IMG/VR virus record: IMGVR_UViG_3300021197_001426
Coordinates: 1-52,423 of that record
DNA from: a virus
Direction: 5' to 3' (one strand)
DNA: 52,423 bases
This document shows positions 15,401 through 23,947 of the stretch, piece after piece. The notes under the pieces were generated by a model. That model was not told where the DNA came from, ran no database searches, and saw only the letters and a program-made list of their open reading frames with translations. Position numbers and translations under genes: made by a program. Position 1 is the first letter of the stretch, and every line of letters starts with the position of its first letter.

Positions 15401-16485
15401 CCAATTTTCTCCCAAGGAACATCTTTGTTGCCAAAGTGTCCGTATGTACAGTTTTTACTATAGTTATTATACTTGAATAAATTGAATCTGTCAATAATTC
15501 CTTTTGGAGTTAAGTCGATTTCACGTTCAATAAACTTTGCAATACTAGCATTATGACCGTTTGAATCAACATAAATGCTTGTAGGTTCTTTAACACCAAT
15601 AGCATAGCTCAACTGGATATTGCACCAGTCCGCCATATTGTCTGCTACTACATTCTTGGCGAGCCATCGTGCCATGTAGGCGGCACTTCTGTCGACTTTT
15701 GTTGGATCTTTGCCACTAAACGCACCGCCACCATGAGGAGCAAAACCCCCATAAGTATCAACAATAATTTTCCGCCCAGTAACACCTGCATCACCGTCAG
15801 GACCGCCAATAACGAAATTTCCAGTAGGGTTAAGATGCCATGTAGTTCTTTCATCGACTAAGTCTCCTAATTCTTCCATTGCAGCAAGTTTACAAAGATG
15901 TCTTGCCTCTTCTACATTGCCTTCTGTGTGCTGTGTACTTATCACAACTTGATCAATACGTTTGATTACGCCGTCACGTCTAGCACCATAATACTCTACG
16001 CTTACTTGACTTTTAGCATCTGGTCCTAGTATAGCACCACGTTTTGTTTTTAAGTTTTTTAGGATTTCATGACTATAATGAATAGGTGCTGGCATCATAC
16101 TGTCAGTATGATTACAAGCATAGCCAAACATTAAGCCTTGATCACCTGCACCAAAGTCATCTGTACCTAGTGCAATGTCTCCTGATTGAGAATGAATCTC
16201 ATTATAGATACGCAAGTTATCCCAATGAAACCCTTCTTGTTCATAACCAATCTCTTTAACTTTGTCACGCACGAGTTGTTTAACTTTGTCTTTGGTGACA
16301 TTAAAGTTTTTTACTTCGCCCGCTAACGTTACGTGATTAGTGGTTACAAGTGTTTCAATGGCTACACGAGTTGTCTCGTCTCCATTAGCAAGCCCGGCAT
16401 CTACTAGTGCATCAGATATTTGATCTGCTACTTTATCAGGGTGTCCGTCACTAACACTTTCGCTTGTAAAGATGTAGTTGTTCAT
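15394..16485 (-). CDS. metK: S-adenosylmethionine synthetase
   Basis: With the ATG at 16483-16485 (MNNYIFTSESVSDGHPDKVA), overlapping the preceding stop as ATGA, the protein has 363 residues, close to bacterial MetK (about 380). The ATP-binding GHPDKVADQISDALVDA, GAGDQGLMFGYA and the loop GGGAFSGKDPTKVDRSAAY are all intact, so an active enzyme is likely. It makes SAM from methionine and ATP. SAM is used by the radical SAM enzymes here (QueE and three others) and by any methylase elsewhere. It is coupled to the phosphoribosyltransferase and, upstream, to the amidinotransferase cassette. Confidence 0.93.
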   Translation of the reverse strand: MNNYIFTSESVSDGHPDKVADQISDALVDAGLANGDETTRVAIETLVTTNHVTLAGEVKNFNVTKDKVKQLVRDKVKEIGYEQEGFHWDNLRIYNEIHSQSGDIALGTDDFGAGDQGLMFGYACNHTDSMMPAPIHYSHEILKNLKTKRGAILGPDAKSQVSVEYYGARRDGVIKRIDQVVISTQHTEGNVEEARHLCKLAAMEELGDLVDERTTWHLNPTGNFVIGGPDGDAGVTGRKIIVDTYGGFAPHGGGAFSGKDPTKVDRSAAYMARWLAKNVVADNMADWCNIQLSYAIGVKEPTSIYVDSNGHNASIAKFIEREIDLTPKGIIDRFNLFKYNNYSKNCTYGHFGNKDVPWEKIGW

Positions 16486-16706
16486 TTTTTCCATTCGTCC
16501 ATTTCTGTTTTTATTTCATCGCCTTGTGTATCGTTAGCAATACCTCTGGCAATAGATTGTATATCATCAATAAGATTTTGACATGCCACCTTATCATATT
16601 CTTTATAACTAATCTCAGCAAACTCGTTGCGAACTCGGTGCAACAGTATTGCTTTATCCTTCATTAAATTAATACGGTGTATAAGATCTTCGATAGTATG
16701 CAGCAT
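16482..16706 (-). CDS. Small helical protein between metK and the amidinotransferase gene
   Basis: A 74-residue charged helical protein (LIHRINLMKDKAILLHRVRN). Its ATG overlaps the amidinotransferase stop and its TGA overlaps the metK start, which supports translation. No motif is recognised. Confidence 0.6.
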   Translation of the reverse strand: MLHTIEDLIHRINLMKDKAILLHRVRNEFAEISYKEYDKVACQNLIDDIQSIARGIANDTQGDEIKTEMDEWKK

Positions 16707-17758
16707 TAAAAGTAATCCTCCAGTGTGCCTTTACGCTTTGTATCTAGTGTAGCACAATGAAAGCCTCCACTCATACTACGTGCTTGACGCATTGGCAAAC
16801 CGATAGTATCAATGCCGTGCTTGCCTAATATACGTCTTAGTGCTTCTTGTTTTTCATCTACAATAACCAGTTCTTCGTTAACACTTAGGAAGTTAAGTCC
16901 AATGTATGGGCTACACGGAGCAACGCCTGTGTTTGCTGGCGGTACGTGTAGGTCTTCTTCACCTACCCAAATCTTATCCCAGTCTTTGAAAATAGGTGGA
17001 TACCAGTCTTCACTTAGTCTACCTGCGTTTAACAGCACCAGCCCTGGGCGTAGAGGCAATACTGTGCTATCAAAGTGTGCAAAGCTATAATACTTCTCAG
17101 CAACGTGCAAGCGATAGCCTTTGGGCTCTAAGATAGTCTTGAGCCACTGAAAGCCTAGTTGGTTGCCACTGTTGCTCACTTGACACAGCAAGTCTCTGCC
17201 TAGTCGCACAATATTAGGTGCGTCAAAAATAATCTCTTTGTTTACTAGTGTAGCATCTGCTCTATCTTCTAGTTGATAGTTGTCGTCTGTTAGAATAGGC
17301 TTCGGAGCATTGATCCATTGTGTGCCTTCTTGCATCCAACGATACAAGTGTTCATAGTATGCTCTAGTTTCAAAGTATCTTGAGCGCATAGGCGAAGGAC
17401 ATTCAATGATCATGTTGTCCAGCGGTAATAGCAAATCACGTGGGCAGAATGTATACCAACCTGTTGTTTCCCACTCTGGCGTGCTAAACTTCTTGTTATG
17501 ATCTACTGGTTCAGGGCGTAGTGTTTTAACGCCTAATCCTTGCAAACACTTTCCAAGTCCTTCAAGGTCTTCGTTTGCTTCATCTACAATCCATTGTTCA
17601 ATAGGTTGTCCATCAAACTGCTTAATATCTTCAAGTTGTTCGCCGCCGTAGATAAAACTATGTGTGCTAATATTCATAGTAGGGTGTACACAGTTGTCTG
17701 CTGTGCCAATAATAATCTCTTCTAGTGGATCCCAATCATTGTTACTCTGTACTGGCAA
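16706..17758 (-). CDS. L-arginine amidinotransferase (glycine amidinotransferase family), TTG start
   Basis: A 350-residue protein starting at TTG 17756-17758 with AAAAGGA eight bases upstream, inside the end of the PLP gene. The amidinotransferase core is complete: RLGRDLLCQVSNSGNQLGF (catalytic Asp block), AHFDSTVLPLRPGLVLLN (catalytic His block) and SGGFHCATLDT with Cys335 as the nucleophile. The family moves the amidino group of arginine to an amine: to glycine in creatine synthesis, to scyllo-inosamine in streptomycin, and to others. The acceptor here is unknown. Its neighbours (PLP enzyme, two oxygenases, radical SAM) suggest a small biosynthetic or modification pathway. Confidence 0.88.
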   Translation of the reverse strand: MPVQSNNDWDPLEEIIIGTADNCVHPTMNISTHSFIYGGEQLEDIKQFDGQPIEQWIVDEANEDLEGLGKCLQGLGVKTLRPEPVDHNKKFSTPEWETTGWYTFCPRDLLLPLDNMIIECPSPMRSRYFETRAYYEHLYRWMQEGTQWINAPKPILTDDNYQLEDRADATLVNKEIIFDAPNIVRLGRDLLCQVSNSGNQLGFQWLKTILEPKGYRLHVAEKYYSFAHFDSTVLPLRPGLVLLNAGRLSEDWYPPIFKDWDKIWVGEEDLHVPPANTGVAPCSPYIGLNFLSVNEELVIVDEKQEALRRILGKHGIDTIGLPMRQARSMSGGFHCATLDTKRKGTLEDYF

Positions 17759-18644
17759 TATCTAGTCCTTTTATATATTGTTTGTGAAAACTTAATCTGT
17801 TTGTTTCACCGCCTCGGTTATATTGAGGATACTTGTTTTTTACGTCAACTCCAAACAACACTGTTTTACTTGGTTGCACATCTATATTATTACAGAAATC
17901 TGTTTGTTTGTCAACATATTTGTTTGGTATATAATCAGGTGTAAAACTTTTAAAATATTCTAATCCTAGCAATGCACCTATTTTATTGTTATAGTTTATT
18001 TTATGATATACAAACATAGTGTCGTCGTCATCTACTCGAGTGTAACGTATACCAATCCTTGCATATGCAACAGGAAATGTTTTGCTTAACGAGAATGTAA
18101 CATCTGTAATACACGGATACGCTAGATCAATATGTATGTGCCTGCAGGCACCGTAGTATGCACAATCTACTAACACAGGTATATCTAGCTCGCTGCATTT
18201 GCGCATTAACTCGTGATAACTTGTGTGTTTGTCGCCTGTGTCTGCAAAGGGCAAACTTATAACAACAGCATCGTTTTTGTGCAACGGTGCGTCTTCAAGC
18301 CATTCCCAAACAAACTTGTCACGCCAAGCAAGTTTATGATACATATACTCGCCCTTATAGCAGCGGAATCTCCGTTTGGCATTTTTTAAATAAAACTTAT
18401 CAAAACTTTCTGTAGTGCCATTACTATAACATTTGTATTTAAAATCTTCTAATCCAGTAAATACATTTAGTGTGCCACTTTTAATCCAATCGTCATATTC
18501 ATACAAAAACTCATCAATGATACTGTCACTGTTAAGATCAGTAAAATTAAAAGTTTGACGTAACAGCTTCATAGTTTCTGGATCTTGTATAGCAAATGCA
18601 CTTCCAAAATCCATACTACGTTTATCATTGGGTATATTTGTCAT
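17742..18644 (-). CDS. Short PLP-dependent aminotransferase-like protein
   Basis: A 300-residue protein with the fold-type I signature: YSNGTTESF and YMYHKLAW in the N-terminal part, LVDCAYYGA (Asp160, which would hold the pyridine N), SLSKTFPVAYARIG with Lys188 as the PLP lysine and Arg196. This order fits class I/II aminotransferases, but it is about 80-100 residues shorter than usual, and the C-terminal small domain seems truncated. It overlaps the amidinotransferase gene by 17 bases. Substrate unknown; it could supply or consume the amine that the amidinotransferase modifies. Confidence 0.7.
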   Translation of the reverse strand: MTNIPNDKRSMDFGSAFAIQDPETMKLLRQTFNFTDLNSDSIIDEFLYEYDDWIKSGTLNVFTGLEDFKYKCYSNGTTESFDKFYLKNAKRRFRCYKGEYMYHKLAWRDKFVWEWLEDAPLHKNDAVVISLPFADTGDKHTSYHELMRKCSELDIPVLVDCAYYGACRHIHIDLAYPCITDVTFSLSKTFPVAYARIGIRYTRVDDDDTMFVYHKINYNNKIGALLGLEYFKSFTPDYIPNKYVDKQTDFCNNIDVQPSKTVLFGVDVKNKYPQYNRGGETNRLSFHKQYIKGLDIASTE

Positions 18645-19239
18645 CTTCGTCCAAAAATGTTATTTGCGATACAACAATGTCTGTAGGTCCAAAGTTTGCC
18701 ATACCGTGCCATGTGTCACCTTTCCAAGTGTATGTATCACCTGCGCTCCAGTGTGTGTAAACTTCTTCGCCAACTTGCAACACTTGTCCTCTGTCCCAGT
18801 CATTCATCATAACAACTGTACGACAAACGTTGTGTACATTGTCTTCTTCAATGTTGTTGAACTTTACAAATGTAGCATATGTATCAAAGTGCCACATCAA
18901 ACTACAACCTGGTGTGAGTTTGAGAAAGTTGTAGTTGAACTTCATATGTGCATACGGTGCAATAATACTTCCTAGTCCTTTTGTCAACTCAGGACGTATG
19001 CACATGTAATGCAAACTGCCTTCTTTAGGCACTCCCCATTGTTTGTACATTGCTTCTAATGCTTTTTTGTTTTTGGTAGCAAATGTATCCCAGCTGCTGT
19101 CTTCTGGAATCTCATCTGTCATATAAGTTGCTTGCCAATCTAATGTAAGCAAATCGTTACTATTCCATGTAACATCTTCTACGGCACTTTCGATTGCATC
19201 GTGAATTTGCCAATCTTCATAACTTCGCATGTCCATCAT
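18625..19239 (-). CDS. Fe(II)/2-oxoglutarate oxygenase-like protein (Asp/Asn hydroxylase type), copy 1
   Basis: A 204-residue protein with a probable metal triad HFD (His117, Asp119) and His178 in GDTWHGMANF on a cupin-like core. The block AGDTYTWKGDTWH aligns with the same block of the 21399-21920 protein, so the two are paralogues. The Arg usually binding 2-oxoglutarate about ten residues after the distal His is not obvious (TDIVVSQ). The ATG pair at 19237-19239 follows AAAGGAG. It probably hydroxylates an amino acid, a peptide or a small molecule within the cassette; the substrate is unknown. Confidence 0.7.
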   Translation of the reverse strand: MMDMRSYEDWQIHDAIESAVEDVTWNSNDLLTLDWQATYMTDEIPEDSSWDTFATKNKKALEAMYKQWGVPKEGSLHYMCIRPELTKGLGSIIAPYAHMKFNYNFLKLTPGCSLMWHFDTYATFVKFNNIEEDNVHNVCRTVVMMNDWDRGQVLQVGEEVYTHWSAGDTYTWKGDTWHGMANFGPTDIVVSQITFLDEDDKYTQ

Positions 19240-20156
19240 GCTTCTCCTTTTAAGTGTGTACTGATATATTCTTTATTAGGTATATTATGCTTGTATAATA
19301 TATCAGATAATCTGTCTTTGTCACACTGCTCTAAGTTTATTATATCGAGTTTTTTTGGAAATGTCAACACATTTGTTGTCCAGTTTGCATATTTTTTTGT
19401 AAATTCTTTTAGCTCTGGTAATCCGTGCCAGTTGTTTTTGTGTATGGTGGTGTGGATAGTATATTCAAATGTATCTGCTATTTTGTCCAATGTGTCGACA
19501 ACTGTACTCCATATACTGTTTCCACGCACTTGTTCGTTTAATGCACCAACACCGTCTATGCTGATTGTAAAATGCACACGTTTGCATTTACGTAATAGTT
19601 TGTAATCTTCTTCGTGTAGCTTGTGCATACCATTTGTAAAGTATTCCACTTCCAAATGATCCAATGTGTCAAAACTTTCTAAGAACCTTCTGTGCCTGTT
19701 GGTCATTAATGGTTCGCCGCCTAGGAACACAACCTTTTCTATACTGCCAGGAATATTTTCAAACTCTGTAGTGCTAGTAATACCTTGTTTAGGGGGGAGA
19801 TTGGGGTTCTTTTTTACCCACCAACTGCTGCTCCATTCCTCCCAGCAGCCGTCACATGTAAGATCGCATATGTTATCAAAGCCTACTTCAAGGTATCTAA
19901 GTTTAACATCCATTAGGTATGTTTTATTAAACCATTCTCGCAAACTTTCCTTACCGAGACTTTCTTCGTGCTTGCATTTTGCACAGTTTGGATCATCTAT
20001 ACTAAAGTTTTCACGTAACTGTTTATACTCATTACTATGCAGTATATTGCCTACATCACCGTCGAATGTTTGTATAGGTGTTTTATAACGGCAACAAGGG
20101 TAGACACGATTGCCTCCCCTTATGTTTGTATGACTATATAATGCTGCACATTTCAT
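19236..20156 (-). CDS. Radical SAM protein with N-terminal auxiliary Cys
   Basis: A 306-residue protein with the CxxxCxxC motif CDLTCDGC (Cys97, Cys101, Cys104), GGEPL (about 145-150) and FTNGM. Before the core lie Cys3, Cys21, Cys22, Cys58 and Cys61 (YPCCRYK, CAKCKHEES), reminiscent of SPASM/twitch auxiliary-cluster segments placed at the N terminus. It overlaps its neighbours by 4 bases on both sides. I recall related proteins in cyanophages and pelagiphages. The reaction is unknown; SPASM-type enzymes often modify peptides. Confidence 0.8.
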   Translation of the reverse strand: MKCAALYSHTNIRGGNRVYPCCRYKTPIQTFDGDVGNILHSNEYKQLRENFSIDDPNCAKCKHEESLGKESLREWFNKTYLMDVKLRYLEVGFDNICDLTCDGCWEEWSSSWWVKKNPNLPPKQGITSTTEFENIPGSIEKVVFLGGEPLMTNRHRRFLESFDTLDHLEVEYFTNGMHKLHEEDYKLLRKCKRVHFTISIDGVGALNEQVRGNSIWSTVVDTLDKIADTFEYTIHTTIHKNNWHGLPELKEFTKKYANWTTNVLTFPKKLDIINLEQCDKDRLSDILYKHNIPNKEYISTHLKGEA

Positions 20157-21430
20157 ATATTGGGTTTCTTAAATTTATGATAGTTTTCAAATAGTGTTGG
20201 AATCATGTTGGCATATATTTCTTGACAATCACGTATGCTCCAACTATCTATCTCATCTATTAGTTTGAATATTTTTTCTAAACGTTTGGTATGATCTAAC
20301 TCGTTGTCATATGATTCATCCCAAAAGTCACCAAATGTTTTAAATCCGTCCTTACGCATAAGTGCCAAACTTCCTGGAGGGCCACATAATATAAATGGAC
20401 GTATGTTAAATATTGCATTTAATGGTTTTTCATCGTAGCACGGAAACGGTTCTGCAAATGTACTGAGATTTACAATTGAACAAAATGTATTTTTAAATAA
20501 TTCACCACTAGTATATTGATTGGTATCATAAGGCCCAGCTGGTATTTCATGTAGACGTTTGGCTTCGTCGAGTATGTTACCATCAATATCCATCGATGTA
20601 GTTGGTATATCTATACTTCTATTATTTTTATTTAAATATTTTAATCTACCAACAATGCTATCTTTAAATTTAAAGTTTTCTAAATCTAACCATGTGTTTT
20701 TTAAAACTTTAAAATCATCGTCAATAAATCCCCAACTATATTCAGTATCAAGTGTACTAGCATATGCTGTAATAAGATGTCTATGAGAACTGTATCTCCA
20801 GTTTCCACACCAAAACTTTTTGTCTATATCAATGGGTCTAATATGTTCTACTTCATCAAACGATTTATACAAGTTGGTTAATGCATCTAAACAAGCATCA
20901 TTACGATAAAGTCTAAAGCTATATCTATCTTTGTAAATATCAGTTGTATCATCAAAACTTACACAAACTGAAACATTGGTTAGATTATTATTTTTTACAA
21001 ATATTTCAATACTATCAAGTTCAGGAGACCAGATATTTTTTGTAGTGTTGTAAGGAATACCATTTGATAAGTTATTTGGAGTACCATTGTTTCCAAGTAA
21101 TACTCTGCAATAATCATTGTCTGTATGCAATATTTGTTCAGTGAGAAAAATAGTTAGTTTATTTTTGTTCAGTTCATTAATATCAATAGAACTTAGATTC
21201 AAGTTTTCTAAGTATGGTATGTGACCCATGTCGTGTACTTGTATAAAGTTTTCATTATAATCATTTAAAAAACTCATTTTATACATTTGATCACACCCAA
21301 CGTAATCGTTGAGATTATCTAAAATATTGTAATGTTCATCTACAAATCGAGTTTGACCTTTTATTCTTATAACCAAGCAGTTATCTAAAAAAACATCACT
21401 ACGTTTGTATTCCGGTGATTTGTATTGCAT
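20153..21430 (-). CDS. Putative glycosyltransferase-like phage protein, copy 1
   Basis: A 425-residue protein. I do not recognise the family with certainty. It has an internal CGNWRYSSHRHL and a C-terminal block ending GPPGSLALMRKDGFKTFGDF, then FWDESYDNELDH, that parallels ILVGAKNLNKKLEDKGYKLF of the 34154-35197 protein. The C-terminal pattern (acid residue, P-x-I, GF/GY-K-x-F, D-E-S-Y-D) recalls glycosyltransferases of the fucosyltransferase/exostosin kind. Both copies sit next to a radical SAM gene. The start at ATG 21428-21430 follows AAGGAT and overlaps the preceding gene by 32 bases. Confidence 0.55.
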   Translation of the reverse strand: MQYKSPEYKRSDVFLDNCLVIRIKGQTRFVDEHYNILDNLNDYVGCDQMYKMSFLNDYNENFIQVHDMGHIPYLENLNLSSIDINELNKNKLTIFLTEQILHTDNDYCRVLLGNNGTPNNLSNGIPYNTTKNIWSPELDSIEIFVKNNNLTNVSVCVSFDDTTDIYKDRYSFRLYRNDACLDALTNLYKSFDEVEHIRPIDIDKKFWCGNWRYSSHRHLITAYASTLDTEYSWGFIDDDFKVLKNTWLDLENFKFKDSIVGRLKYLNKNNRSIDIPTTSMDIDGNILDEAKRLHEIPAGPYDTNQYTSGELFKNTFCSIVNLSTFAEPFPCYDEKPLNAIFNIRPFILCGPPGSLALMRKDGFKTFGDFWDESYDNELDHTKRLEKIFKLIDEIDSWSIRDCQEIYANMIPTLFENYHKFKKPNI

Positions 21431-21920
21431 ATCTATCCTTTAAACTCATATTATAAAATGTATGCATTTCGTCACCAATCCACCCAAACACATCACCAGC
21501 AACCCATGTGTGGTGTATTGTATCTTTAATATGCATCATTTGCCCAGGAACACTATCTTCAAGCATAACAACATATCGATATACAGCTTCAATACCTCTG
21601 CCTTGTAAAACATCTTTAGCAACACTTCGATATTTTCTATAGTTGTCTCTATGCAAAGGCAAGTAGTTTCCTGGTTCGAATACATTAACTGCTGCTGTAA
21701 CATTAACCAAGTCATTAAAAAAGGTTTTGACATATTCAACACTGTTAGGCATAGGGTTGGGTTCAAAGTAGTTAAGCATGGTCATTTGTTTAGGCTTATG
21801 TCCTACTCGAAAATATTCCTGTACTGTAGTTTGTCCTTTTACAGTATCACGTTTAAAACTGAGCGATTTATAATCATCAATGTTCCAATCTGGAGTTATA
21901 TTAAAACGGAGTCTCGTCAT
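21399..21920 (-). CDS. Fe(II)/2-oxoglutarate oxygenase-like protein, copy 2
   Basis: A 173-residue protein. LPLHRD gives His90 and Asp92, the distal His153 lies in GDEMHTFYN, and Arg163 (KDRYAIQI) fits the 2-oxoglutarate-binding site, so this copy keeps a complete set. WVAGDVFGWIGDEMH matches the 18625-19239 protein. The Asp/Asn beta-hydroxylase or phage prolyl-hydroxylase-like family is the closest I can name. It is the first catalytic gene of the cassette running to 16706. Confidence 0.72.
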   Translation of the reverse strand: MTRLRFNITPDWNIDDYKSLSFKRDTVKGQTTVQEYFRVGHKPKQMTMLNYFEPNPMPNSVEYVKTFFNDLVNVTAAVNVFEPGNYLPLHRDNYRKYRSVAKDVLQGRGIEAVYRYVVMLEDSVPGQMMHIKDTIHHTWVAGDVFGWIGDEMHTFYNMSLKDRYAIQITGIQT

Positions 21921-22245
21921 CTTGTTTGCCTTTCCAATCTTGGTGCACCATTTTATAAATCATTTTGAAGTTTTCGTATGCTTTTTCCAATGCTGGATAG
22001 TCGTTGCACATGTCTTCTACTTTGGCAACACTAGGCATACAATCTTCAAACTCAGTTTTCTCCCAAGTAATCTCGTCAGCCCAATGGGTATCATCGAGCG
22101 TAATGGTCGGACTAGTAGTGTGTATTGTGCTGGTAGTAATATTACTAATATCAATAGTATCAACAGTTATATTGTTTATATCAAAAGTATAATCATTATT
22201 CTCTGTAGCAGTAATAGTTATAGTATCTCCTGCATGATCACGCAT
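21901..22245 (-). CDS. Conserved marine phage protein, unknown function
   Basis: A 114-residue protein. The N-terminal half is a Thr/Ile/Asp-rich beta-repeat-like stretch (TIDISNITTSTIHTTSPTIT). The C-terminal half (CMPSVAKVEDMCNDYPALEK, then helical to KGKQDDETPF) resembles a conserved phage domain I recall. A structural or binding role is possible. It overlaps both neighbours. Confidence 0.65.
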   Translation of the reverse strand: MRDHAGDTITITATENNDYTFDINNITVDTIDISNITTSTIHTTSPTITLDDTHWADEITWEKTEFEDCMPSVAKVEDMCNDYPALEKAYENFKMIYKMVHQDWKGKQDDETPF

Positions 22246-22468
22246 CTAATAACTTTCTAATATTTTCCATATTTTCCATTACAGCAGCCCAATCTTCCTC
22301 GTCAACTAGTTTGCCTTGCTGTACCCATCCTTGTACAAGTTCTGATTCTTGATCTAAACTAGACAACTTTTCTCTTATTTCAGCTTCAAATAAACTGTAA
22401 CATCCCATAAGATCGCCATTGTCAATCATTTCGACCATTTGTTTTGTAAGTTTTTTAAGTTCTTCCAT
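22238..22468 (-). CDS. Small helical phage protein, unknown function
   Basis: The start is taken as ATG 22466-22468 (MEELKKLTKQMVEMIDNGDL), with GGAG ten bases upstream inside the galE end; a TTG three codons earlier is less likely. The product has 76 residues, acidic and helical. No motif recognised. Confidence 0.6.
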   Translation of the reverse strand: MEELKKLTKQMVEMIDNGDLMGCYSLFEAEIREKLSSLDQESELVQGWVQQGKLVDEEDWAAVMENMENIRKLLDA

Positions 22469-23330
22469 TTTTTCCAATCTCCAGTTTGTATTGATCTAAG
22501 CACATATCTTCTATGCTTTTTGTAAGTGTAACAAGGTTGCTAAGATCGTCTACAACACTTGCTACAGCATCACCTGCTCTACGTGGTGCTTCTGTGATAT
22601 TTAATGTTTTACCGGTTACTTGTTGCATGGTATTGATTACTTCACGCACACTATACCCTACATTTGATCCTAAACACTCATATGGTGTGTTAGTTGGTCC
22701 ACGTTCAACGGCGTTGACAATGGCATTAGCCAAATCAACAACATGAATATAATCACGAATACAAGTGCCATCCCTAGTATCATAGTCAGTACCAAAGATC
22801 TCAAGGCCGGGTAGTTTCTCAGCAGCCACCATAGCAGCAACACGAATAAGATGGGTAGGATCGCCCAGTTGACGATTAACCCCGTCAGTACCAGATACGT
22901 TAAAAAATCTAAAGATAGTGTATCCATTGGCTTTTTCCTTTATTATATCTTCTGCTGCCACTTTACTACGAGCATAAGGGCTTGCCATTTCCCAAGCACT
23001 GCTGGTGCTTGCAAACAGTACATGTGGTGTTGTTACTTTGTTGAGCAAGTTGTCTGTGCCACCTACATTCACACGATAGTATTCAGCAGGTTCTTTTAAA
23101 CTTTGCGGAACAACACTACGTCCTGCAAGATGTACTACTGCATCGTAGATGCCACCGACATATTGGCCGGTGACGTCAATTTTGTCATAGTAGTCACAAT
23201 ATGCAGAAACATCGTTTGTTTCGTTGTGGATTTCTGTATCCCAACCAATAACTGCGTGTCCATGTTCTTTCAATAACTTACAAACATGGCTACCAATGTA
23301 ACCTGTTGCACCTGTGACTAATACTTTCAT
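22455..23330 (-). CDS. NAD-dependent UDP-glucose 4-epimerase-like protein
   Basis: A 291-residue short-chain dehydrogenase/reductase. GATGYIGSH is the NAD-binding motif, VVHLAGRSVVPQSL follows, and the catalytic Ser (FASTSSAWE) with YxxxK (SPYARSK) is present. It is shorter than E. coli GalE (338), but has the epimerase C-terminal part (GYSVREVINTMQ). It may interconvert UDP-glucose and UDP-galactose or act on a related nucleotide sugar. It is coupled to the YhhQ-like gene upstream and lies one gene from a GT4 glycosyltransferase. Confidence 0.82.
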   Translation of the reverse strand: MKVLVTGATGYIGSHVCKLLKEHGHAVIGWDTEIHNETNDVSAYCDYYDKIDVTGQYVGGIYDAVVHLAGRSVVPQSLKEPAEYYRVNVGGTDNLLNKVTTPHVLFASTSSAWEMASPYARSKVAAEDIIKEKANGYTIFRFFNVSGTDGVNRQLGDPTHLIRVAAMVAAEKLPGLEIFGTDYDTRDGTCIRDYIHVVDLANAIVNAVERGPTNTPYECLGSNVGYSVREVINTMQQVTGKTLNITEAPRRAGDAVASVVDDLSNLVTLTKSIEDMCLDQYKLEIGKNGRT

Positions 23331-23930
23331 TTATTGTTCTCGCAACTTTCCGGATAATGCTTTTAATAGCAATCCATATGCTGGTAAGAAGATAATCAAT
23401 CCTACTGCAATCTTTAGTACAGTTTGCGATCCTGCAATCTCCATCCAGTTTGCTGCCATATACTCGTCTGCTGAGTTGTTAAACGCAACAAAGAAGAATG
23501 TGTAACTATCAATTACGTTTGCAACCACAGTTGACAACGCTGGTGCTAACCACCATGCACGATACTTTTCACGCAAGTATTGGAATACATATACGTCTAG
23601 CATTGTACCAACTGCATATGCTGTAGCACTTGCAAAGCCAATACGTAGTGCAACACTCTGCGGTGCACCTTCTGCTAATACAACTGCAATACTACCAATG
23701 ATAGCAAGCGGATAGGCTGCTGCAATAGTTGCTCGTGCAATATTCTTACCTAGCATACGCACAGTAAGATCGGTTGCAAGAACAACAATCGGGAATGTAA
23801 ATGCAGCCCAAGTTAGTTTAACTCCAGCAATCTCTACTGGAATGCTAACCAAAGCATTACTTACTACAACGACGATAACATGCAGTAGTGCAAGTTTAAT
23901 CATCATCTTTTTATCAATATCTTTAAACAA
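23331..23930 (-). CDS. yhhQ: YhhQ-type queuosine-precursor transporter, TTG start
   Basis: A 199-residue membrane protein with about six hydrophobic segments. LTWAAFTFPIVVLATDLTVR, then LGKNIAR and YRAWWLAPALSTVVANVIDS match the YhhQ (DUF165/VUT) family, which takes up the queuine precursors preQ0 and preQ1. The start is TTG 23928-23930 with GGAGAAATAA just upstream; internal ATGs begin eight codons later. Its association with FolE, QueD, QueE and DpdA suggests it feeds imported deazaguanine precursor into phage DNA modification. Confidence 0.85.
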   Translation of the reverse strand: MFKDIDKKMMIKLALLHVIVVVVSNALVSIPVEIAGVKLTWAAFTFPIVVLATDLTVRMLGKNIARATIAAAYPLAIIGSIAVVLAEGAPQSVALRIGFASATAYAVGTMLDVYVFQYLREKYRAWWLAPALSTVVANVIDSYTFFFVAFNNSADEYMAANWMEIAGSQTVLKIAVGLIIFLPAYGLLLKALSGKLREQ

Positions 23931-23947
23931 TTATTTCTCCTTCTTGT

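Noticed and set aside
17893-17900. TTGACA-like element inside the PLP gene
   Set aside because: No good -10 at the right spacing and no gene start nearby.
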